Assembly: GCA_025267735.1 (NCBI GenBank)
Contig: CM046299.1
Location: 21,598,232-21,662,231, forward strand
DNA length: 64,000 nt
Reading direction: 5' to 3'
Source of the DNA: Mactra quadrangularis
Taxonomy: Eukaryota; Mollusca; Bivalvia; Venerida; Mactridae
Shown here: positions 50,701-62,700 of the stretch, in pieces
Layout of the letters: every line of letters begins with the position of its first letter
Position numbering within the stretch: the stretch's first letter is position 1
Position numbers and translations under genes: made by a program
Notes under the pieces: generated by a model
What the model was told of the DNA's origin: nothing
What the model saw: the letters and a program-made list of their open reading frames with translations, nothing else
Databases searched by the model: none

Positions 50701-53700
50701 TTCTATTTCCCAGATAAATGAATGCACAAGAAACGGATTCTAAAAGAATGTGTCGTTAGTCGTTACAAGAAGTATCGTTTGTTAAATCAAGATACAAACG
50801 AAAAACATACAATATTTATAATAAACGTAGATTCAATATGTTGCACGTTAATTAGCGATTTAGCGTGGGTCGCGAAAATATGTAACATTTTTTCGTAATG
50901 GTTAAATAATTTTTTCATAATATAGAATATTAGATAATGCAATATGAACCAGTTTTAAAGATAAAATATTCACATATTTGCTTGTTTTGACGATAATTTT
51001 AGTGATATTTTTGAAAAATTCCCTCCTTATTTACAATCCATTTAAGTGGGAAGAGTTGCTGTTGGTCAAAGTCTTAGAATTTCTCAACATCGATTTCACT
51101 AACACTAAATATCCAAAGATGTTTGCAATTATTCATGCCTATACATAAGACTTAAAATAGATTAACGTTGAAATAAACTTTGATCAATGTCGGTATTAAA
51201 TATAGATATAAAGTTGTTGGAAGATTTTAAATAGGATGCTTATGACGAGATGACTGAAAGCATGTCGAAGCAAAATTCAAAATTAATATGCTAGCCATAA
51301 GTACATCTACATTTTCAGATCACATGTAGTTTTAATTTGTGATTGTCTAATAATTTTGTTGTTTCAGAATTTTTGCTTTATTTTACCAACGAGTTGATAT
51401 ATCAAGCTACAATACAATAACTGTGATATTGCAGCATCTGTTGTACAAATTCTGTACTGAGTGAACAGTTGCAAAAGTCCCAATTTTCACAATAGCATGT
51501 TTCACATCAATGCTCTAGTAAATTATCTATGGATATTTTCGATAGCTGCTAGACGTCAAATGTAAAAGAGTGATTAGTGAAGAATGTAAGACATTGTTGA
51601 TCATCTGGCTACAAACATATATAAACATTGTACTAAATGTTATTGATACAGTTATTCTTCGGAAATATTTTGCATGGCGTGCTGCCCTTGGTCAATCCCT
51701 GCCATGTTTCGGGCTCTAGAATTATTACTACAGTCTTTCATGATACCATACCAGTATGTTAAGAATTACCGCATAGATTTATGGATTTCATGGTACCATA
51801 CAAGTATGCTAAGACCTACTGCTTTGGTTAAAGTATTACATGATAGCAAAACACCTCATGTATGTTAGGACGCATAGTTTGGGTTCAAGTATTTCATGAT
51901 ACCATTACACTATGTTAAGACTTTGCATTATTAACATATGCTAGGACTTACCAAATGGGTTCAAGTATTGCGTTGTGCCATACAAGTATGTTTACATTTA
52001 CTGAAAAGTTGCAATATTTTCAGATTACCATTCTTGTATGCAAAATTTCAGTGATCCCGTCCCATTAGAACTGTCAGTACTTTGATCATAATATAAAAGC
52101 AGAGAAAGCACAATTATAAAGTTTTACTTAATAAGTTGACTTTATTTTTGAATGGTAACCTATGAGTATTATGTGTGTTTGCACCAATGACGTCGTTTAC
52201 GTTTGAAACTTTACCTTTTAATCCATTTTTAAAATGACATGACACCTAGTTGCAGATGATCCATTCTGTATTGGGTTTATGTATTTTATTTCTCAAAGAG
52301 GAAAGTCGTTTTTGCTTAAGAGACTTATTGTCAGATATTGCAGGACGATCTCGTAATAGAAGTTCTCATCACCAATATGAGTCTTAATATCTCTATTTGG
52401 AATAAGCAGTACAATTACATTGTATGTAAATTTCAAGAATACTCATTCAAATGATCATCCTCTATTACAAGACAGCGAAGCTGTCGAGTATAGTAAGCGG
52501 GTTTCAGAAATGAGACGTGTTAATCGTCGTCCTTTTTTCCTGTCATCAATAAATCATACGCACCTGATAAATAGTTCCATGCAACTTCTATAACTCGGTA
52601 CTCTATTTAGTTTATCTGTTCTCAAAACAATCATTATGCTTCCATTTCATGATTATCTAACGATTGTTATGAAAATTGAACAATGTAGGACAAAAAATGC
52701 GCGACCTATAATCAGTGCGAATGGAGCGCGGATGGATTCGTTTATTGGCTGTCTCAAGTAAAGTAGGCGTTCCGCGGTGAAACGATAGACTATAATTTCC
52801 TCCACTATTAGTATTAGACCAGTTTATTGTTATTGTTATGATGTCTATAATTAGTAACAAGGAGCTGATAAAGACTACAGGTAACCGTTCGCTGGTTGGC
52901 AAGAAATGATAGCGAGTAAATACAATGAAAACACAGTAATTTTGAAATTGCAATTACTAAGTCATTTTTCATCAAACAATTAAGTATTTTATATCACTAA
53001 GGTCTTGAAATTCGTATTTTGAATATTTAAAAAACAATTGTCAACAAAGAATTGTATTTTATTGGCGAGTGTTTAAACCTAGTGCTTCAAACCGACAAGA
53101 AGATAGTTCAAAAGACAGGTTTAAATCACCCCATATATTTTTTTGAATCAAATTTTTGGCTATTTCCTTATATTTGTAAAATATAAATTTCAAAAGCTTT
53201 CTATCAATATAAATATCATAAAAATCAGCCTATAAATAAAAAAGTTATCATGATTTAAAAATTCTGCTGCTATCAAATGTATGTAAACATTGGTTTCTTT
53301 CTGCCAACCAGTAAATCAACCAAAATATAGGTAGTGAAACGCACCGACATTGTCGTTTTGTTCAGCGACTTTGTCGAGAGCATTTTTCTTTGCATGCAAG
53401 ATCGCCTTTGAACAATTTCTTTGTTGAATAGTTTTGACAAATTATCTCCCTTTACTAAAATTGAATGTTTTGGTGAATTTTCTTCTTTTTCTGTCATGTT
53501 TAGAATTGTGATACGTTTTAATTTTCTAAAACTAGGTAGTATTAAGCCTTTTTAACTATTTGTTTAGAACTTTAAGTGAAACCCATACCTTTGTTTTATT
53601 ATTTTAAATCTACTTATAAGCATTGAGTAAGGTCAGCTGGGGAAAATCATATAAATTACCTCCCTTTTCGAAAAGTAACTTGTTTTGCCTCCCGGGTTGA

Positions 53701-56700
53701 AAATGGACTGTTCTATTAAATTGACTCGTCCAATAGTATATAAATGCGTGTAAACTTCATTTGGTAGCAGAAAGTTGGTGACTGCTCATGGAGGTGGTTG
53801 GACTGAAAGATAGTCGCGGGTCTACTGTTTATTTGCCGACGCTTTTCGATCAAGGTGTGTTCTATCCACTGTACTAACAACAGAGCATGATTGCGATTAG
53901 TATGTTGTTTAAGTGGAAGCACATTCTTGCTCGTGGACGTTGGTGGCAGAACCGGATTTTCTGGTTATTCGCCGACGCTTGGCTGGCGGGGTATGAGCTA
54001 TCTGCTGTACTGGCATTCGAGCATCATTGCGATTAGTAGTTTGTCTCTAAGGTAGAAGCGCTTTCTTGCACGTCAACGTTGGTGGCAGAACCTTCGGGGT
54101 AAAGCGTGATTATCCTGGGCTATCCCTTGTATCGTACCCGAGGTTATTTTAGTAGACAGACTGATTTCGCTCTAACGTTTGAGGTTTTGTTTCTGCTCCG
54201 GGTCGTCCTAGTGGTATAGGAGTGTTTGGACTATTGGTCTGTTGGGTCCAGGCAATAGTCTATGACCCGAGAAAGTGTTTCGGGATTGGTTTCTGCTTTG
54301 CTTTTGCTCCGAGTTGTGCCCGGAACATCGATTCGTCCGGCTCGGGGTCTGTGGTTTCAAGCAAGGTGTAACCCGAGGTTGTGTTCGGGGTTTTGGCTTT
54401 GGTTTTGCTTTAGCTCCGAGTTGTTCCTGAGACATTGGCTTGTCCGGACTCGGGGTCTGTTGGTTTCAACATACGTTTTATAACCCGAGGTTGTGTTCGG
54501 TGTTTTAGTTTTGGGTTTTGCTTTAGCTCCGAGTTGTTCCTGAGACATTGACTTGTCCGGACTCGGGGTCTGTCTGTTTCAACTTACGTTTTATAACCCG
54601 AGGCTGTGTTCAGAGTCTTAGTTTTAGTTTTGGTTTTTGCTTTAGCTCCGAGTTGTTCCTGAGACATTGACTTGTCCGGACTCGGGGTCTGTTGGTTTTA
54701 ACATACGTTTTATAACCTGAGGTTGTGTTCGGAGTTTTAGTTTTAGTTTTGGTTTTGCTTTAGTTCCGAGTTGTTCCTGGAACATTGATTTATCCGGGCT
54801 CGGAGTCTTTCGGTTTCAAGCAAAGGTTTACAACCCGAGATCGCGTTTTTAGGATATTAGTTTTAGTTTCTACATTTGCTTTTGTCCCGGGTTGTGTCTG
54901 AGACATCGACTAGTCGGAGTTCGGGTCTGTTGGTTACAAGTAAAGGTTAATAACCCGAGGTCGTGTCTCAGAGCTTTTAGTTTTTGTTAACACTTTTGTC
55001 TCTGCTCCAGACTGTGTCTGGAACATTAAGTTTGTACATATTGTTTTATACTGTAGTTTTATTCTATTGTGTCTATAACTTTTATTGTTTCTATTGGTTT
55101 TCATTCTGAGGTATTGTCTCAGGAGTGTGTTTTTGTTTTATGCTTTGTTCTTGTACATATTACTATATACGTTTTAATTTAGTTTCTAATCATATAAGCA
55201 AATAGCTTGAGAAAAATCTAACAATATATATACTTAACATTGTTGTTAACCCCGGGACACGAGTCAGTGTCCTGGGATTGTCTCGTCTCCGTTCCTGCAG
55301 CAAGCTCGGACACCTAGTCAGTCGGTGTTAAGACGGGCACCGACTTAAAACACGTACGCGAGCGTCGGCTTGACGGTCGAGCGCCTAGCGGACACGTTAC
55401 AGCAGGAGGTGCTTGTGACGTCAGCCGATTTGATGCAATTAATATTTGAAATATTGTGAGTTTGAAACATTAAAAGATTATTTTTTCATTGTTTTTATTA
55501 TCAATTATGCTGATTTAAATATGATTAAAAATTAGGACTGCAGCGAGGATCCGAGTAATCGGATATTCGCGATCCCGACCAGAAAATCGAGTACGAATAT
55601 TCGTCACGTCCGATATCGTCGGATCGCGATCTAACTATTTTTTTGGATAAAATGAAAGAACATTTTCAGCTTAATTACAACTAAAAACGAGTCGCACATC
55701 TAATGTAAAGTTAAATTTATGTAGGGAACGAAAAATCTTGCGTCAAAATTCGATTGATACGCTTTTAAAACAAAAATGTTATCACTAAAAATGCCCATAA
55801 AACGTCTGGTAATAGACATGTTTGGACTACATGGTTTTCCTTATAGTAAAAACTCTTGTAATTTTTCATTAACTCTTTTTATTACATGAATTCTGCATGC
55901 TTCTTCATTAACAAGTGATTCGTGGTTCGATTCTTAAATCGCTACACATGAATCGTGGTTCGGATCGGATCGCCACTTGCTCAACGATCCACAGCCCTAT
56001 CAAAAATCATCATTTCATATGAACATAATATTATTGTAGATTATAATATTTTGTTACCAATTTGAGTGGTAAATATTATCATTTATATTACTGCAATTTT
56101 CTCTTAAATTATGTATTATTTATATACATGAATTTGAAAAACACATATATAATACCATATAATATTCATATTAAACGTAAGCATCCATATGACTACGCAC
56201 ACAAGGTGACGAATCCTCCAAACGTTGTTTAGACGATCTGTCCCCAATTTGAGACGGATCGTCCAAGGGAGGATCGTTCAAGGGGGAATGTGACAGTAAC
56301 TTACTGTGTTGGACACTGTCATTCCTATGACAACTATAAGTTTGGCTGGACAAACAACTGAATCCATTTTAAGTCAGATTTTGTTGAATATCTCTCTCCT
56401 CCTATCGCGAAAAATAATTCATTTTAAGATATCAGAATGAAAAAATAACCTGAAATAAGTGAAGGAATTAGAACCTTTTAGAAACACACATATACTGTTC
56501 ATTTCACAAAATTCATATATTTATTATTTGTTAACTTCAAAGCATGAAACTAATTTTCTGTATGCTTATTATATCTAAAACTCATGTAGTTTTAATTACT
56601 AATATGTTACATTATACTGCAAACAGTGTATAATGTGGTTGTGGTTAGAAAGTTTGGACCACCTTGTTTGTAGTTGAGACTAGCAAATGATCAGTGCAAT

Positions 56701-59700
56701 ACAATATTAAATCATTTCTCCAATTGACTCTATTGAGTTGCTGTTAAAGCTGCATACAAGTTCTGTTAGTCTATTCATTGTTGGTAGAAAAGTATAAATG
56801 GGCCCAATTCTTTGAATACTGCGTACTAGACATACTCTGGCAAATGATTGCTGTTTTTGTTAAATTCAACTAATCATGTTGTTTTCTACCTCATTTTGTT
56901 GTGTTTTAATTTAATTAATGCAGTCTTAGTTAACAATTGTTGATGGTTTCATTTATGAAAATGACCACGGTTTGTCAAAAGACTGTTAAGCTATAAAACT
57001 TGGAATACAAACAAAAACACTAAAGTATATCAATTCAACTGTTGAATCACTTACCATGTATAGTGTTATGGCAAAATATGCTTACACTTCGACAAGCAGT
57101 CTTCATAAAAATCTTTCTGCACAAATGTCCATGTACAATTATGCTAGGCCTTTTTATTTTTTAGCTCATAATAGTCCTACAACCTGATTTATATCTTAAT
57201 TATAATGACCACATGTCTCTATATCAAAGGCCAATGAATTCCAATGAAGTTTCACAGCAAACAACGCTGTCTTGTTCAGTGCTTTTCAGCACTTTGATAT
57301 TTGTTGTAGGACCAATCAATATTAGTGATTCAGAGAACAACATATGTTTATGGTATGACCAAAGTACAACTCACTACTTTGGGGGAAATTGTACGGAAAA
57401 CTATCGCATGATTTGTTACAAAGGTAAATAATACTTAAATACATTATAACTTGTATTTTAACCTGGGGATTTTAGAAAATAACGTTCATATACATTTAGA
57501 GTTAGAACAATGGTTCAATAATTAGTCCACTCAACCTGTTACTATCAATACGCTACCTGAAATAAAAACCTTTGGCGAGGAAAAACACTTTACATTGAAA
57601 TATTTGTTTTGACTTAAGAATATAAATATATTTATATTTAAACAGATAGAGATGTTTGGCTATATAATGGAAGTAAAAATTTCGGTAGTTGGACTACTAT
57701 GACCACAAGGTGCTTCTCCGGTGGTAATGATAAGAGAAGAGGAATACCTTCCAGTTATAAAATCACCAAGGAGTTGAATACATCAGTAACAGCCCAAATG
57801 TGGACAGGTTTAATACGTAATGGGGTGATTTATCCGATTACAAGTAAGTTGGAAGTTTTAGCAAATAAACAATTATAAATTACTTGTCATATGTGTCTCG
57901 CTTTGTTGGCACTTATTAACTTAGTTATGTTACAATCATTGTTCCTTTTGAATTTTCGTTTTCTTACACATGAATCCATGCATTTTATAAGTACAAAAAT
58001 AGTAATCAGTTGTTATTATGAAATTCAATGGTATTTTACGATTTTAAATATGGCGACTGTATCATCAAAATCTTAACAGAAGAATTTGAAGAACATGTTT
58101 ACCTGATATATTTCACTAGAATGCCTATTATCATCAATTTATGTTAGCCTAAATTAAAATTTATTCTGGACTTGTTTTTAAAGAAATATTCATTTCAAAC
58201 TTAATTACACCAGGTAACCCACTAAAGCGGGCGCAAAAGGCTAAAGCGAGCGATTAACAATCGCTGAATATTTTGACTGTTACCAGTGAAGTAATTTTGT
58301 TAGTTTTTAGCTAAGCCCACATTGTTGGGGTAATATTGTACCGATACTTCGAGCAGAAAAAAACTCGTACTAAAACACTCGAGATTTATTTCATACGTTC
58401 AAAGTTTGTATCTTTATTCGGTTCTAAGATAAAAAATAAGTTATTTCCTTAACAAAATACTCTTAATACGTATTATTCATGTTCATCATTTAATGCATAT
58501 TGTATATTTTGATTGCAGATACTACTAATGTTACAGAAGGGAAATATGGTTATATCAATATTTCAACAGGCCAGCTTTTGTTTACTAACGATAGTGCAGT
58601 GAAAAAAAGAGCACTTTGTGTTGAAGGTATAGAAGTGTGATACTGTAATAATCACCTGTGTATATAATCTATAACTTATCTGCGTTGACATATATATATA
58701 TTTGATACAAGTTTCATGTTTATTACTTTGGCACCACATATATAAAAAATTAGAAGACTTTTTACAAGTGTTGTTAATTATTTGATATAATAATTACACC
58801 ATTAACTTGGATGTAATTATAATGTATTATGTTTAACACTACATTTTAACAGTATTTCAGTCATATTGTGGTAAGACATTCAACTCACATTAATTCTACT
58901 CGGCGTTTAGCCTAGTACTTAGTGCACACTCTTGCCATTTTTTTGTACACTGCTCAATTTGATACAAAAGTAGAAACTTTTCCTGACCGAGCTTTACAAT
59001 GGTACGAGGTCCCGCCCGAGAATCCGACCTTAGATATATTGTGGGATGCCCTTCCGACACAACTAACAAAGTGTAATGAGAAGAAATCAGACCTGAAAAC
59101 ATTTGATCGCTATGTATGGTTTATTGGAAAATTTCTTAAAATATTTCAAGCTATGTATGAAAAACTATCGGCATGTATTCGAACCCCTAATGGACTCACC
59201 GAGTATTTTAAATGTTCAATTGGCACAAGACAAGGATGTGTTAGCAGCCCGTTATTATTCTCATTGTTCATAGATGACTTATCTTCTTTATTACGTAGAG
59301 AATGTGGTTCTGGAATTTTTATTAATAATGACATACCAGATATCCTCAATATTATGTTCGCTGACGATATTGCAAATTGTGCCGAAACAGCAATCAAACT
59401 TCAAAAACAAGTCGATACTGTTCATTTATTCTGTCAACAAACCGGTATGGAAGTTGATGTAAATAAAACAAAAAATATTGTTTTCAGAAATGGGGGACCT
59501 CTGCGTAGTTATGAAAAAATGGTTTTATAGGAATTCATTAATTGAAGTTGTATCATTTTATAGGTACATGGGTATACTCTTTACTCCTAAACTATCATGG
59601 ACCCGCGCGAAGATCACGCTCGCAGCACAAGCTAGAAAAGCTATTATGTCAATACATGCATTCCAACGAAAATTTGGATATTTTGAACATGAAGATATTT

Positions 59701-62700
59701 TTAAGCTCTTTGATACAATAGTTAAGCCTATTCTTTGTTACGGTAGCCAAATTTGGGGGTTCGAATACTGTCATCAATTTGAATCTATTCATGCCAGTTT
59801 TTGTAAAAAAATACCTTGGTTTATCTAGACATATAAATGATAGCATGGCTCTTGGAGAATGCGGTGGAATTGCTTTGTGTTCAACTTACTACGTGCGTAG
59901 TATTCAGTATTGGTGTCGTCTGTTAGAAATGGAACCTCATAGATACCCGCGTAATTGTTATTTGATGCTTAAACAACAAGACGACATTGGTCGTCATAAC
60001 TGGGCAAGTAAAGTAAAGGCATTACTTTTTCGTTATGGTTTTGGTCATGTGTGGTTAACACAAGAGTTAGGCAACTCAAAGGCATTTTTGTTTTTATTTA
60101 AACAAAGAGTAGTTGACTGCATTAGGCAGGATTGGAGCAATGATATACATGCATCTAATAGATGTACTTTATATCAAAACTTCAAATCTCTGCTTGATGT
60201 AGAACGCTATCTCACGTGTAATATGCCATTTTATCTTAGGAAAGCAATTTGTCGTTTTCGCTGTTCTAACCATAAACTATGTGTAGAAACCGGACGTCAC
60301 AATAATATAGACAGGCAACTGCGATTTTGTAATTTTTGTTTAATGCACGAGGGTATCGAGGTAATTGAAGATGAAATTCATGCATTCTTCTTTTGTAAAT
60401 TATACTCAGACATTCGTTCACAATATATTCATAATTTATATCTTAGAAAGTGTCACAATGAATATTATAGAATCATGTCAACCCAAAATATTGAAACAAT
60501 TAAAAGATGTTCCACATTCATATATCACCTCCTTAAATTTAGAAATGCATTCCAGCAATGGTGAAGTATTACATAAATACATTATCTTTATTACCTCTAT
60601 AACCAGTAAATTGTATAATTTGTTATAATCATGGTGAACCTTTATAATACTACTATTTTGAAACATATGTATGTAATGGGCCGGAGGCTTAAATCAATTA
60701 ATAAAAGTTGTTGTTGTTGTTGTTTATACTACTTGAATACATAAAACTGTTACATTAATATACATAAGCTAGTCATTTAAACTTATTGCGTGAATATAAC
60801 ATATAAATATTTCAGGATCAATTGTTGAAGCTGAGACAACTACTAGTACAGGTAAAACAACTACTATAATAAAACCGCTTCTACTGTTAAGCTTACACGT
60901 TCAAGTAGAAATGATTACTCTAGTGTACAAACAGAGACATCGTTTCATGCGACAGGTAGTCTGATACTTTTATATATTAGTTTCAGTATATACATGTACA
61001 TATACTTGAAGTTGTAATCTAATAAAATGTCCTTCATTTAGTAAAAAAGTTATGTGAGTCTTTTATAATTAAGGAATTAATCTATATTGGTAATGAATTT
61101 ATCTGTTAATTGTTTTTTTTTTAATATTAAATTTCAACGTATCAAATGTTAAAGAAAAAACAAACTACCATATAACTACAGATGAAAATACCACTGATAA
61201 AGAGGAACGTTTGAAAAAAGGCAAATAATTGAATTTGTTATAAATTCTTTAGTTAAAACCATATTCATATAATTGCCTATCTAGATAGTTATTCAAAACA
61301 ACCATACAATTATTTTTGATTAAATTCTCTGCCTCTTTCACTAATAATAGAATGTTACCAAGTGCTGAATACTTATATTTGATTCTTTTTAAAAAGAGGA
61401 TTGTAAATGATTAATATCAGTAGTGAGAGTATAACAGTAATTGATATTAAGACGGATGTACTTTAGGTATGTTAGGTTTACAAGTTATAACAAATGTAGA
61501 ACTATATGAACATTATAAATTTCAGACTTACTTATATTCGTACACGCTGCGGTCTTGCTAATTTTTAACATAGCCTTTACGTTGAAAAATGGTGAAAGAC
61601 GGTCAGATGAAAAAGATTTCTTCTAGTGAAATTATCAACCATTTGATTGCTCTAACGTTCGTCTAAAAGTTCGTCCAAATTAAAACGTTTGACAGATTAT
61701 GTTCATAATATTTGTAATATCACCAATATCCTCACTAAGCATCATGCAATATGAAAAGGGTGCGAAAGACATGTCCATACGTAGTTTACGGTTGATGTTA
61801 TGCATCAATGCTTTTGAAACATTATAAAATAAATTCCATTTGAAAAACTTATAATTGCACAAATATCTTATTTATTTGATCTAAATAGTTTAAAAGCGGA
61901 AGCTACTTTTGAAACAAGAATGGTATCCATGGACTTTCATTCACATTTTATCAGAATTTGACTGACGAAAATTTTACTTTAATTGTTAGGGTCATCAGAT
62001 GTTGGAGCAATTGTTGGAGCCACTGTGGCTATTATAATTGTCATCATTGTAGTACTTGTTCTGGTAGTGTTATGGAAGAGGTATGCTATATGCTTAATAA
62101 TATGTGATTATATTCATACTGTTTCTCCTAATGAAATTCCAATGTATGACTCATGAAGGGTATTTTATTTGCAACAAGGCAAACTATTTAAAGCAAGGGA
62201 AACAAACTAAAGTATAGATACATTTCACATATTTACTAATAAATATTTGTGTTATTTGCAATAAGTAATCAGTGAAACGTGTGCTAATCTTAATCGTAAA
62301 AGATAATGGCCATATATTTGGGACATTCATAATCAGTGAAAGAAAGAACAAAATTATATTGTTCATTACTCGTTAGATTCATACAAAATACTTTAAATCA
62401 GTATCAAGATATAGACAGGAGACTATGAATTGTACAAAAATGGGGAAAATATTAAAAAATGTACATTATTAAACCTAAATATTTTTACATATGTGTCGAA
62501 TGCTAAAGAATTTAACATAAACCATTTAAATACTTTCTGCTATTCTAAATAAATCTGTTACAGGGGTATGAAGTTTCCGTTCAAAAAGGCAAGGAAATTG
62601 GAAAGGAAAAAGACACAGGCAACTAACATGACGTACAATTTTGCTAGACCAGATAATACTATTCAAGGTACAGCCGAATCTACTTTTAACGACTATGCAG

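Larger units (their letters stand above)
46341..57309. other. Copy 3 intron 4 (~11 kb), a nest of insertions
   Basis: It contains a piggyBac-like element, a foldback element with two nested elements, two minisatellites, a LINE-tail fragment and a hAT-like element. 52310-52450 matches the intron just before the copy 1 exon at 282, so DNA from about 52460 to 57275 looks inserted relative to copy 1. Confidence 0.75.

Noticed and set aside
53860..53960. tRNA-like sequence on the minus strand (TAGTACAGTGGATAGA)
   Set aside because: Only A-box resemblance; no convincing cloverleaf or B box at the right distance.
54208..54548. Lys/Pro-rich and other ORFs at the minisatellite
   Set aside because: Products of tandem repetition only.
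58922..59124. N-terminal part of the LINE protein
   Set aside because: This sequence is also present in copies 1 and 2, which have no LINE; it is older intron DNA that happens to be open in frame.
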